43,534 nucleotides of DNA, taken from Pseudomonadota bacterium (GTDB lineage: Bacteria > Pseudomonadota > Alphaproteobacteria > Rickettsiales > Midichloriaceae). Position numbers and translations under genes: made by a program. Below the pieces are notes generated by a model. That model did not search any database and had not been told where the DNA came from. It worked only from the letters and a program-made list of their open reading frames with translations. The stretch is taken from positions 1 through 43,534 of the forward strand of contig JAFECK010000008.1 of the NCBI GenBank assembly GCA_018242185.1, written 5' to 3'. Positions 35,129 through 43,332 of this stretch are shown here, one piece after another. Each line of letters begins with the position of its first letter. Positions within the stretch are counted from its first letter, which is position 1.

Positions 35129-36076
35129 TTACTGTCCACCACCCAGGCTATGCACATAAATCGCCAGTTGCCGTATGGTAGATTCGGATAGCTTACCGCT
35201 CCAATACGGCATAATGCCGCCTCTACCATTATTGATAACATCATGTATAGTCTCCCGGCTGTTGCCATATAGCCATACCGCATCATTGAGCGCGGGGGCG
35301 CCCACATCGTAGTTGCCCTCGCCCAACCTGCCGTGGCAAGAAGAGCAGTTGTCTTGGAACAGCTTATCTGCTTCTTGGATCTGGTTATCGTTTTGCCAGC
35401 TAAGATCTCCTGCTTTAGCCTTATCTTGCCGCTCTTTTAGGCCGCGTACGTAGTCCGCTAATAGCCAAACTTGTTGCGGTGAGAGAATCTTATCCTTGCC
35501 AAACGCAGCCATTTGTGAATCTCTTGCCTCATCATGTCCAGATCTTATGCCATGTTGAATTGTTTTATATATATCATCGATCTTGCCGCCCCAGAGCCAA
35601 GCACCGGCGGTTAGGTTTGGATAGCCAGGGTTGCCATTGCCACCCGCACCATGGCAGACCGCGCAATTATTTTGGAATGCTGACTGACCTCCGGCCATCG
35701 CAAAACGGAGCAGTTCTGGGTTAGACATAATATCAGCAAACGAGGCTTTATCAAAGCTATCTTGATATTTAGCGCGCATTTTTAAGATGTCGCTTTGCGC
35801 GGCTGCGAGTTCCTTATACGAGCTCCACCCCAATACGCCATTATTATGCGGAGTTGGCCAGGACGGGTATAATATCCAATATACTAACGAGAACATCAGC
35901 ATGCAGTAAAAAACCACCCGAAGCCACATTGGGTCTGGGTTGTCATACTCGGTAATGCCATCCCACTCATGGCCGGTGATTTGTGGCTCTTGCTGTGTAG
36001 ACTTCGTTTTAGCTGGTTGATCAGTCTTACCCCTTTTTATTGAGGATATGGTTTTACTTTTTGGTTCTTTGTCCAT
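35129..36076 (-). CDS. ccoP: Cytochrome c oxidase cbb3-type subunit III (dihaem)
   Basis: CcoP is the dihaem cytochrome c subunit that passes electrons to CcoO and CcoN. The 315-residue protein has a cytoplasmic N-terminus, one membrane helix (about 52-70) and two haem-binding motifs, CAVCH (138-142) and CSSCH (244-248). ITEYDNPDPMWL just before the helix is a family signature. It overlaps ccoQ upstream by 23 bases. The N-terminal about 30 residues are Lys/Thr-rich and longer than usual. Confidence 0.97.
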   Translation of the reverse strand: MDKEPKSKTISSIKRGKTDQPAKTKSTQQEPQITGHEWDGITEYDNPDPMWLRVVFYCMLMFSLVYWILYPSWPTPHNNGVLGWSSYKELAAAQSDILKMRAKYQDSFDKASFADIMSNPELLRFAMAGGQSAFQNNCAVCHGAGGNGNPGYPNLTAGAWLWGGKIDDIYKTIQHGIRSGHDEARDSQMAAFGKDKILSPQQVWLLADYVRGLKERQDKAKAGDLSWQNDNQIQEADKLFQDNCSSCHGRLGEGNYDVGAPALNDAVWLYGNSRETIHDVINNGRGGIMPYWSGKLSESTIRQLAIYVHSLGGGQ

Positions 36077-36224
36077 CTTTTTTTACCTCATCCATTTTAA
36101 ACGGGATCATGCTTTGCTCTTTATAAGACTTAGCAGATCCTGGTCGAAATAGCCAGAATACCAGGCCTATAAACCCTAAGCTTAGCAAGACGACCTCTAT
36201 AGTTTGAATAGTTGTTTCATCCAT
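36054..36224 (-). CDS. ccoQ: Cytochrome c oxidase cbb3-type subunit IV (CcoQ)
   Basis: A 56-residue single-helix protein: MDETTIQTIEVVLLSLGFIG, then LVFWLFRPGSAKSYKEQSMI and PFKMDEVKKDGQRTKK. The helix followed by FRPGSAKSY... matches the CcoQ pattern (helix, then a short basic cytoplasmic tail). It lies four bases after ccoO and overlaps ccoP by 23 bases, the standard N-O-Q-P order. Confidence 0.88.
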   Translation of the reverse strand: MDETTIQTIEVVLLSLGFIGLVFWLFRPGSAKSYKEQSMIPFKMDEVKKDGQRTKK

Positions 36225-36228
36225 GTGC

Positions 36229-36957
36229 TTACCAGTCTCTTCCTTTATTTGTCTTGAGATCGATGCGATTACCTAAGCTTTGCAGGTAAGCAACCAAGGC
36301 ATCCATCTCAGTCACGATTGGGCTCTGCTTGTTAAACTTACGGATAACTGCGTTAGGGTAACGCTTCTTGAAACTTTCCACCAGTGCTGCATCTTCTTTC
36401 ATACCCAATTGTACTTCGATATCCTGCAATGCTATCGCTATATCTTCATCTGTATAAGGCACGCCAACCATTTTGTTAATTTGCATAATTCTTTGCACCT
36501 TATAAGTGTCTAGGGTGGCGGTGGCTAGGAACGGATAATGCGGCATTATTGACTCAGGCACCAGGCTGCGTGGCGCGATCAAATGTGCTACCTGCCAGTC
36601 ATCTGAATATTTACCACCCACGCGCGCTAGATCTGGCCCGGTACGTTTGGATCCCCACATGAACGGGAAATCATACATACTCTCAGCAGCGAGCGAATAA
36701 TGTCCATAGCGCTCTACCTCATCGCGCAATGCCCTGATCTGCTGACTATGGCAGCCGTAACAGCCTTCACGCTTGTATATTCGGAACCCGGCTAACTCTA
36801 AGGGAGTATAGGCGCGTAAGCCTTCAACTCGTTCAATTGCTACTTCCTGTTTAAACAAGGGGAGAATCTCTACCATGCCACCAATGGCAGCTACTACCAT
36901 GGTTAGCACTAGTAAGACAAATAGGTTGCGCTCAATCTTCTGATGGCCTTCAAACAT
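36229..36957 (-). CDS. ccoO: Cytochrome c oxidase cbb3-type subunit II (monohaem)
   Basis: The 242-residue CcoO has an N-terminal anchor helix (about 11-35) and a periplasmic cytochrome c domain with CYGCH (66-70) in REGCYGCHSQQIR. Downstream are GPDLARVGGKYSDDW and the Met-containing axial-ligand region SIMPHYPFL. It is complete and starts 10 bases after ccoN. Confidence 0.97.
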   Translation of the reverse strand: MFEGHQKIERNLFVLLVLTMVVAAIGGMVEILPLFKQEVAIERVEGLRAYTPLELAGFRIYKREGCYGCHSQQIRALRDEVERYGHYSLAAESMYDFPFMWGSKRTGPDLARVGGKYSDDWQVAHLIAPRSLVPESIMPHYPFLATATLDTYKVQRIMQINKMVGVPYTDEDIAIALQDIEVQLGMKEDAALVESFKKRYPNAVIRKFNKQSPIVTEMDALVAYLQSLGNRIDLKTNKGRDW

Positions 36958-36967
36958 TCTTTCTCTC

Positions 36968-38428
36968 CTAAGCTGCTGCAGCTGCAGGTGAGGCAGCTTT
37001 CATCATTATTGGCTCGTTTAACTTCTCTTCTTGAAGCATTATAGTCTTATACACATTGTATATCATGATCAAGGCCCCAATCAAGAAGCAAGAGCCCCCG
37101 ATCATCCTAATGACATAATATGGGTGGAGTGATGCTACCACTTCCACAAAGGAATATTGCAAGAAGCCTAGATGGTCATAGCTGCGCCACATCAAGCCTT
37201 GAGTGATGCCAGCTGCCCACATCGAGGTGATGTAAAGAACGATGCCGATCGAAGCTAACCATAGATGAATACTCACCAGGCGCATGGAGTACATGGTTGG
37301 CTTGCCCCATAGAATTGGCACGAGGTAATACAATGCACCAAAGCTAATCATAGCTACCCAGCCCAGCGCACCAGAGTGGACATGGCTCACTACCCATTCG
37401 GTGTAGTGTCCTAAAGCGTTTACAGACTTGATCGCTAGCATTGGTCCTTCAAAGGTGCTCATGCCATAGAAGGCAACTGCGATCACCAAGAACTGTAGAA
37501 CTGGGTCTTCACGCAGCTTATGCCAAGCACCGGATAGGGTCATAATGCCGTTTATAGCGCCACCCCACGATGGTAGCCATAGCATGAGAGACATGGTCAT
37601 GCCCAAGGTTTGTACCCAATCTGGCAATGCTGTATACATCAAGTGGTGTGCGCCTGCCCATATATATAGGAAAACAAGTGCCCAGAAGTGCATGATGGAG
37701 AGCCTATATGAGTATACAGGCCTGTTAGCACGCTTTGGGATGAAATAATACATTATTCCTAGAAAGCCAGTGGTTAAGAAGAACCCTACCATATTATGCC
37801 CATACCACCACTGGATCATTGCGGATTGCACACCGGAGAACACATCCACGCTTTCTGGGCTATTCCAAGCCAGAGGTATTGCTATGTTATTACCGATGTG
37901 TAGCATAGCTACTACCATGATAAACGCCATGTAGAACCAGTTTGCAACGTATATGTGGGGCTCTTGGCGTTTCATCACTGTCCCTATATATACCAAAAAG
38001 TAGAATATCCAAACAATAGTAAGTAATATGTCCACCTGCCATTCTGGTTCGGCATATTCACGCCCTTGCGTGATGCCCATCATATAACCGCTGAGGGCTA
38101 AGATTAAGACTAGTTGATAACCATAAAACATAGGTCTTAGTAAGGCTGGGAAAGCGAGGCGTGCTTGACAAGTGCGTTGCACGACAAACAATGAGGTTGC
38201 AAATAGCACATTGCCGCCAAAGCCTAAGATTACGCCGCTAGTGTGCATAGGACGGAGTCTACCAAAATTACCCCAGCCCACGCCCAGGTTTAGTTCCGGA
38301 AACGCTAGCTGTGAAGCAATGATTAGGCCGAAGGTTAGTCCTGTGATCATCCAGAACAGTGTGGCGATAACAAATAGCCGTATTATGTCATCATCGAACT
38401 TACGTATTGCATTGGTTGCGGAACCCAT
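36968..38428 (-). CDS. ccoN: Cytochrome c oxidase cbb3-type subunit I
   Basis: CcoN is the haem-copper catalytic subunit that reduces oxygen and pumps protons, with high oxygen affinity. The 486-residue protein has about twelve membrane helices. Haem and copper ligand His residues are visible in [21 protein letters not shown] (with the active-site Tyr/His context), [10 protein letters not shown] and [11 protein letters not shown]. Its presence indicates respiration at low oxygen. It heads the ccoNOQP operon on the minus strand. Maturation genes ccoGHIS are not in the window. Confidence 0.97.
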   Translation of the reverse strand: MGSATNAIRKFDDDIIRLFVIATLFWMITGLTFGLIIASQLAFPELNLGVGWGNFGRLRPMHTSGVILGFGGNVLFATSLFVVQRTCQARLAFPALLRPMFYGYQLVLILALSGYMMGITQGREYAEPEWQVDILLTIVWIFYFLVYIGTVMKRQEPHIYVANWFYMAFIMVVAMLHIGNNIAIPLAWNSPESVDVFSGVQSAMIQWWYGHNMVGFFLTTGFLGIMYYFIPKRANRPVYSYRLSIMHFWALVFLYIWAGAHHLMYTALPDWVQTLGMTMSLMLWLPSWGGAINGIMTLSGAWHKLREDPVLQFLVIAVAFYGMSTFEGPMLAIKSVNALGHYTEWVVSHVHSGALGWVAMISFGALYYLVPILWGKPTMYSMRLVSIHLWLASIGIVLYITSMWAAGITQGLMWRSYDHLGFLQYSFVEVVASLHPYYVIRMIGGSCFLIGALIMIYNVYKTIMLQEEKLNEPIMMKAASPAAAAA

Positions 38429-38458
38429 CTATACCCCTAAAAATGTTATATGTAGGCT

Positions 38459-38487
38459 AGGGTAGCACCGATGTTTTGTGACATCAA
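38459..38487 (-). promoter_or_regulatory. Candidate promoter of ccoNOQP
   Basis: On the minus strand TTGATG (38482-38487), 17 bases, TACCCT (38459-38464), about 30 bases before the ccoN start. TTGAT is also half of an FNR/FixK box, but the second half (CAAAA) matches poorly. Confidence 0.45.
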
Positions 38488-38572
38488 GGTGTTTGGAGAA
38501 ATTTCTATAGTCAGGACCCTGTTTCTATAGTGGGAAAATATGGATTGAATGAAAAACTTGTTGCAGGTATCG

Positions 38573-38592
38573 CTTAGTTTAGTTAAACTAAG
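38573..38592. promoter_or_regulatory. Operator-like palindrome upstream of the toxin-antitoxin genes
   Basis: CTTAGTTTA (38573-38581) and TAAACTAAG (38584-38592) form a perfect 9-bp inverted repeat with a 2-base spacer, 37 bases before the antitoxin start. It is the kind of site bound by Phd/YefM antitoxins for autorepression. Two direct copies of TTTCTATAGT lie just upstream (38502-38511 and 38522-38531). Confidence 0.6.
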
Positions 38593-38628
38593 TCTATGGT
38601 GGATAATAAACTAGAGTAAGGAGGCAAT

Positions 38629-38865
38629 ATGATGGAGTTTGAAATGCAATTCGTAAATATACATGATGCTAAAACTAACTTATCTAAGTATCTTGACCAA
38701 ATTAAGAAAGACAAAGAAGTAATCGTTATATGCAAAAATGGTGATCCGATCGCGCAGTTAACTGAGTATAAACCCAATATAAGAAAATTAGGTACGCTTG
38801 AAGGAAAGATAGAGATATCTGAAGACTTTAATGAGCCATTATCTGATGAATTTTGGGGAGAATAA
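38629..38865 (+). CDS. Phd/YefM family antitoxin
   Basis: The 78-residue protein has the N-terminal DNA-binding fold of the Phd/YefM family, seen in MQFVNIHDAKTNLSKYLDQI and the following VIVICKNGDPIAQL. The C-terminal region is acidic (KIEISEDFNEPLSDEFWGE) and is the part expected to bind the toxin. A TAAGGAGG site precedes ATG 38629 and ATG 38632; either could start. Its stop overlaps the toxin start by one base (TAATG), as in typical bicistronic modules. It probably represses its own promoter through the palindrome at 38573-38592. Confidence 0.9.
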   Translation: MMEFEMQFVNIHDAKTNLSKYLDQIKKDKEVIVICKNGDPIAQLTEYKPNIRKLGTLEGKIEISEDFNEPLSDEFWGE

Positions 38866-39248
38866 TGAGATATATAATAGATACTTGTATATTGGTCTGG
38901 ATTTTACAAGGTAATACAAGGGCATTAGGAGGATTGTCAGATATTATTCTAAATACTAAAAACGATGTGACAGTAAGCGTTGCTAGTTATTGGGAAATCA
39001 TTATCAAAGAAGCGCGTGGTAAAATTATTATAAAAGACGATATTCTTAGAGGAGTGGAAGAAGCCGGAATACGTTGGTTAGATGTGAAGTTATTGCATGT
39101 CGAGCATCTGCAGCATTTGCCTGCGCTTCACAACGATCCATTTGATAGAATTATTATGGCGCAAAGTATTGTGGAAGGATGTGAAGTGTTAACGACTGAT
39201 AGATATATTTTGCAATACAACCTGAAGGATCAAGCGGTAGTAAATTAG
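38865..39248 (+). CDS. PIN-domain (VapC-type) toxin ribonuclease
   Basis: The 127-residue protein is a PIN-domain metal-dependent RNase. Acidic active-site residues are in place: Asp6 (YIIDTC), Glu44 (SYWEI), Asp94 (HNDPFDR) and Asp112 (TTDRYI). The combination of a PIN toxin with a Phd-type antitoxin is common. I use ATG 38865, which overlaps the antitoxin stop; an earlier in-frame start at 38853 is unlikely. The frame is intact, so the module could be active. It converges with topA 26 bases away. The RNA target is unknown. Confidence 0.92.
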   Translation: MRYIIDTCILVWILQGNTRALGGLSDIILNTKNDVTVSVASYWEIIIKEARGKIIIKDDILRGVEEAGIRWLDVKLLHVEHLQHLPALHNDPFDRIIMAQSIVEGCEVLTTDRYILQYNLKDQAVVN

Positions 39249-39273
39249 CGATAAAGGCGAATTAGTAGGCCTA

Positions 39274-41775
39274 TCACCCCTTCTTTGCCTTTTTTGTTGT
39301 ACTCTTAGAGGATAATTTGTTCGCACTGCTTTTCGTTGCTGCTTTCTTTGTTGTCTTGCTAGCTCCGCTTTTCTTGGCAGTGCTAGTAGTGGCAGCACTG
39401 CTCTTTTTGCGAGCAGCAAAACCGGAGCGTCCAGCTGCTTTAGGCTTGGCTAATATCTCCAGCGCTTCATCTAGTTCAATGGTAAGAGGATCGTGTTTGC
39501 GGATAGATCGGTAATTGCCGTCATTCTCCACATATGGGCCAAAACGACCAATGCCAGCGCGCACAGGCTTGGCATTTTCTGGGTGTGCGCCGATAACCCG
39601 TGGCAAGCTTAATAGGCCAAGCGCATACTCCAGGTTCACCTTTTGTGGGTCTATAGCAGCTGGCAAGCTACTGCGTTTGGGCGGGGTTTGCTCCAGTTGT
39701 ACGTAAACTCCATACGGACCTTTTCGCAAGCTAACTTCATTACCGCTTCCTGGATCATTGCCAAGGGCGATAGGGTATTGTGGAGCCATCCCAGGCGCAG
39801 AGTTATTACCCTCAGGCTCATCGCTTGCTTCTACTGCATTCGCACTATTGCTTATATCTTTTGTGTAGTTACAAGTTGGGTAGTTTGAGCAACCGATAAA
39901 TATACCAAATTTACCGAATTTCATGCCTAGCTGTCCATCCTCACATTTCGGGCATTTACGGGATTGTTCGCTATGGAATATGCTAGCTAGCAGCTGGCTT
40001 TCCAGTGTTTCCACTACTTCTTGACGGGGATGTTCCATAACTTGATCTGTTTTAGACTTGAATGGATACCAGAAGCCTTTCAACACTTCCAGCATCTGCC
40101 GTTCGCCGTTTGCTATATCATCTAGTTCGTTTTCTAAATCTGCGGTAAACGAATACTCAACATAATGTTTGAAAAAACTGGTTAAGAAGGTATTCACTAG
40201 CATGCCGCGTAATTGCGGTACGAATGTTTTTCGCTCCATAGCCACATATCCGCGATCCTGTAAAATGCCTATGATAGTAGGGTAAGTTGATGGGCGACCT
40301 ATGCCTAGTTCTTCCATATTTTTCACTAAGCTTGCATCTGTATATCGTGGGGGAGGTTGTGTGAAATGCTGCTTAGGGGTGATCTTGTCGACGTCAACTT
40401 TGTCTCCAACTTTCATCGCTGGAAGCCTGGAATTCTCTTCATCATTTTCTACTGGCTCATCATCGTTATCTTCGCGATATACTTTTAAAAAGCCATCAAA
40501 CACTGGAACAAGCCCAGTGGCTCTGAGGTGCTGCTTCTTATCATGATCGCTAATGTTGATCGCAGTAGCCTCAAATTCTGCATCAGACATTTGGCTGGAC
40601 ACAGTGCGCTTCCAAATTAACTCATAAAGTCTAAATTGGTCATGATCCAAGTATTGCCGAACATATTCAGGAGTGTATTCAATATTGGTTGGACGAATTG
40701 CTTCATGCGCTTCTTGTGCATTTTTTGTTTTGGTTTTGTACTCTCGTGGTGCAGGCGATAAGAAATTATTACCGTAGTTTTTAGCGATGAATGCGGTAAT
40801 ACTATTGCGTGCATCTGAAGATATTGTAACGCTATCAGTACGCATATAAGTGATAAGACCAACATTCTCTCCGTCTATACTAAGACCTTCATAAAGTTTT
40901 TGTGCTATTTGCGCAGTACGTTTGGCGGAAAAGCCTAGCTTCCGGCCGGCTTCTTGTAGCATTGTGGAGGTAGTGAATGGTGCGCTAGGGCGACGACGCA
41001 CTACTTTCTTCTCTATATTGCTGATGCTATAATGTAGTCCGGTAATTGCTTTGACCGCGGCGGTAGCAGCGACTTCATTATTAAGCGAAAATTTTTCTAA
41101 CTTTTTGTTGTTAAGATGAGTTAAAGCAGCTTGGAAGTTACCATTTGCATGCTTGCATTGAGCAGAGATTGTCCAGTATTCCTCTTTAATAAATTTCTCG
41201 ATCTCTTGCTCTCGTTCACATACCAATCTTAATGCAACAGATTGCACGCGCCCTGCAGAAAGAGCCGTGCCTTTGCTACCTCGCCCGCCTGGGATCTTAT
41301 TCCAGAGCACAGGAGAGAGAGTAAAGCCAACCAGCCAATCCATCGCTTGTCTCGTGCGTTGCGCTTCAATTAACGCCTGATTAAGATGGGCAGGTTTTTT
41401 GATCGCCTCTTGTACTGCTTTTTTTGTTATTTCATGAAATACTACCCGCCATACCTGCGTCTCTTTACCAAGGGCCTTTGTCTCGCGTAAGATCTCCATA
41501 ATATGCCAGGCTATTGCCTCGCCTTCGCGGTCAGGGTCAGTCGCGAGATATACTGCATTGGATTTTTTTGCAGCCACTTCTATCTCTTTCATCTGTTTTG
41601 CGGCCTTTTCATTCTGCTTATAAAGCATGGAAAAGCCCGCGTCCGGTTTCACTGCACCCTCTTCAGATGGCAGACCACGTACGTGCCCGTAAGAAGAGAG
41701 TACCTTAAAGTCTTTGCCTAAGTATTTACCTATGGTTTTGGCTTTGGCTGGGGACTCAACTATCAATAAGTTCAT
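39274..41775 (-). CDS. topA: DNA topoisomerase I
   Basis: TopA relaxes negative supercoils by a type IA mechanism. The 833-residue protein opens with the Toprim domain (LLIVESPAKAKTIGKYLG, DPDREGEAIAW), followed by GRVQSVALRLV, the active-site Tyr in LITYMRTDSVT and GIGRPSTYPTII. A single Cys4 zinc ribbon (CPKC ... CSNYPTC) is near residues 650-680, and a Lys/Ala/Ser-rich basic tail of about 50 residues ends the protein. Only one zinc ribbon is obvious, fewer than in E. coli. Start ATG 41775. Confidence 0.97.
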   Translation of the reverse strand: MNLLIVESPAKAKTIGKYLGKDFKVLSSYGHVRGLPSEEGAVKPDAGFSMLYKQNEKAAKQMKEIEVAAKKSNAVYLATDPDREGEAIAWHIMEILRETKALGKETQVWRVVFHEITKKAVQEAIKKPAHLNQALIEAQRTRQAMDWLVGFTLSPVLWNKIPGGRGSKGTALSAGRVQSVALRLVCEREQEIEKFIKEEYWTISAQCKHANGNFQAALTHLNNKKLEKFSLNNEVAATAAVKAITGLHYSISNIEKKVVRRRPSAPFTTSTMLQEAGRKLGFSAKRTAQIAQKLYEGLSIDGENVGLITYMRTDSVTISSDARNSITAFIAKNYGNNFLSPAPREYKTKTKNAQEAHEAIRPTNIEYTPEYVRQYLDHDQFRLYELIWKRTVSSQMSDAEFEATAINISDHDKKQHLRATGLVPVFDGFLKVYREDNDDEPVENDEENSRLPAMKVGDKVDVDKITPKQHFTQPPPRYTDASLVKNMEELGIGRPSTYPTIIGILQDRGYVAMERKTFVPQLRGMLVNTFLTSFFKHYVEYSFTADLENELDDIANGERQMLEVLKGFWYPFKSKTDQVMEHPRQEVVETLESQLLASIFHSEQSRKCPKCEDGQLGMKFGKFGIFIGCSNYPTCNYTKDISNSANAVEASDEPEGNNSAPGMAPQYPIALGNDPGSGNEVSLRKGPYGVYVQLEQTPPKRSSLPAAIDPQKVNLEYALGLLSLPRVIGAHPENAKPVRAGIGRFGPYVENDGNYRSIRKHDPLTIELDEALEILAKPKAAGRSGFAARKKSSAATTSTAKKSGASKTTKKAATKSSANKLSSKSTTKKAKKG

Positions 41776-41859
41776 AAATCTGTACCGGTAGAATTTTTAT
41801 GCTAGCGAAATTACATGATCTTTTTAGGTATGCAAGTATATGTTTTGTTACTAGGGTGA

Positions 41860-41924
41860 AAAAGTGTTGCCGTGGGATTTGGAAACCCCCAGAAGTACAC
41901 ATAAGTCATCATAAAAACACTTTT
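41860..41924. repeat. Spaced inverted repeat between topA and rpsF
   Basis: AAAAGTGTT (41860-41868) and AACACTTTT (41916-41924) are exact inverse copies 47 bases apart, just upstream of the rpsF promoter and 85 bases upstream of the topA start. They could be a pair of protein-binding sites shared by the divergent genes. Confidence 0.35.
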
Positions 41925-41938
41925 AGAGAAAATAAAGG

Positions 41939-41967
41939 TTGCAGCGTCGATCTTATTTCGTTATACT
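41939..41967 (+). promoter_or_regulatory. Strong sigma70-type promoter of rpsF operon
   Basis: TTGCAG (41939-41944), 17 bases, TATACT (41962-41967). This predicts a transcript start near 41974 and a leader of about 65 bases before rpsF. Confidence 0.7.
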
Positions 41968-41986
41968 CCTGACCCTGAATTAATGG

Positions 41987-42023
41987 TGTAGGCTTGCTGT
42001 CGGGCTGAAGTGGCGTACCTACA
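41987..42023 (+). promoter_or_regulatory. Possible S6:S18-type leader hairpin
   Basis: Within the predicted leader TGTAGG (41987-41992) pairs with CCTACA (42018-42023), enclosing a 25-base loop, just before the rpsF ribosome-binding site. Ribosomal protein S6:S18 leaders regulate this operon in many bacteria; whether this hairpin carries the required bulge motif is not clear by eye. Confidence 0.35.
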
Positions 42024-42039
42024 GAGTTTAGGAGAGCAA

Positions 42040-42399
42040 ATGAATTTATATTTATATGAATGTGTTTTTATCGTTCGTCAGGATTTGCCTGTACAGGATG
42101 TAAATAAATTAACAGAGCGGTTTAGCGGTTTAGTTAACCAGGGTGGCGGGAAAGTAATCAAGAAAGAGTATTGGGGCCTTCGTAACCTTGCTTATGTTAT
42201 TCAAAAGAATAAAAAAGGACATTATGTAATGCTTGGTGTGCAGGCTGGTCGCGAGGCTATGAGTGAGCTGGAGCGTAACATGATGATTAGTGAAGATGTG
42301 ATTAATCAGCGAGTGTTCAGGGTGAACGCGTTAGATGATACTCCGTCAATAATGATGCGTGAGCCAGCTGATAGCAGCGCTCTAGAAGCTGAGCAGTAA
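42040..42399 (+). CDS. rpsF: 30S ribosomal protein S6
   Basis: The 119-residue protein begins MNLYLYECVFIVRQDLP and contains YWGLRNLAYVIQKNKKGHYVML and the SELERNMMISEDVINQRVFRV segment of S6. I choose ATG 42040 because TAGGAGAG lies just before it; upstream in-frame codons from 42010 lie in the leader. S6 binds S18 on the 30S platform. It is first in rpsF-rpsR-rplI. Confidence 0.95.
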   Translation: MNLYLYECVFIVRQDLPVQDVNKLTERFSGLVNQGGGKVIKKEYWGLRNLAYVIQKNKKGHYVMLGVQAGREAMSELERNMMISEDVINQRVFRVNALDDTPSIMMREPADSSALEAEQ

Positions 42400-42418
42400 A
42401 AAAATATAGGAGAGTTTT

Positions 42419-42685
42419 ATGTCAGTTGATACAATGATTTCAAATGCGGTTTTATTTCATCGTAAAGCTAGCCATCGCAAGCCAATTAAAGCTCCGGTTT
42501 CTGAGCGGGGAGACGGGGAGATTGATTATAAAAACCTCCCATTGTTAATGAAATATATATCGCCAAAAGGCCGGATTATACCGCGCCGGGTGACAGGGCT
42601 GTCCCGCCAGGACCAGCGCAAGATAGCGCAAGCTATTAAACGTGCTCGTTTATTGGCGTTACTGCCATTCACAACAACTCTATAG
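42419..42685 (+). CDS. rpsR: 30S ribosomal protein S18
   Basis: The 88-residue basic protein has [20 protein letters not shown], then [20 protein letters not shown] and [10 protein letters not shown], the S18 signature. Normal length and expected position between S6 and L9. A TAGGAG site precedes the start. Confidence 0.96.
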   Translation: MSVDTMISNAVLFHRKASHRKPIKAPVSERGDGEIDYKNLPLLMKYISPKGRIIPRRVTGLSRQDQRKIAQAIKRARLLALLPFTTTL

Positions 42686-42695
42686 GCGAGGTATT

Positions 42696-43238
42696 ATGCA
42701 GGTTATATTATTAGAGCGTATCCATAGATTAGGTAATATTGGCGATGTGGTTGAGGTGCGTAACGGTTATGCGCGTAACTACTTAATGCCACGTAACAAG
42801 GTAATGAGGGCGACTCCTTCTAACCTCGAGCTATTTGAGCGTAAGCGCGCAGAGATGGAAGTCCAAAACGCTCAGAAACTTGCTGCTGCTCAAAAGATAG
42901 CGGATAAGTTGGGTGAGTTGGTGATTGTGATGATTAGGCAAGCAGCAGAAGATGGTAAGCTATATGGCTCAGTTCATGCTAAAGAGCTAGTTGCATTTAT
43001 TACAGAGACTCGTCAAGTTGAATTGCCGCTTGATGCATTTGAAATTGGTCAAAAAATCAAAAGTGTTGGAGTTTATGATATCCATATCAACTTGCATCCA
43101 GAGCTGCGCTTGGTCACCAAATTAGTGGTGGCACGCAACCAGGAATCTGTAGACGCTATGCTATTTAGCTCCGCGCCTGCAGTTGCGGAAGCAGAACCTA
43201 TGCCAGAGCAGCCTTCAAGCGCTACTGAGCCGGAGTAG
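42696..43238 (+). CDS. rplI: 50S ribosomal protein L9
   Basis: The 180-residue protein starts MQVILLERIHRLGNIGDVVE and continues VRNGYARNYLMPRNKVMRAT, the L9 N-terminal rRNA-binding domain. A long helix (ELFERKRAEMEVQNAQKLA) and the C-terminal domain follow. I start at ATG 42696, which follows GCGAGG; the frame is open further upstream but overlaps rpsR. The tail after about residue 155 is Ala/Glu/Pro-rich and longer than in many L9s. Confidence 0.95.
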   Translation: MQVILLERIHRLGNIGDVVEVRNGYARNYLMPRNKVMRATPSNLELFERKRAEMEVQNAQKLAAAQKIADKLGELVIVMIRQAAEDGKLYGSVHAKELVAFITETRQVELPLDAFEIGQKIKSVGVYDIHINLHPELRLVTKLVVARNQESVDAMLFSSAPAVAEAEPMPEQPSSATEPE

Positions 43239-43332
43239 TGATTCTCTAGTGATTGCTGTAAAAAACTGGCCATAAGTGTGCGTCGGTACTGTATGCGTGA
43301 ATAAGGTAAGGACTTAAAGGTGAGGAGCAGCA

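Noticed and set aside
38474-38487. FNR/FixK box upstream of ccoN
   Set aside because: One half-site TTGAT is good but the second reads CAAAA instead of ATCAA; the same bases serve better as a promoter -35 element.
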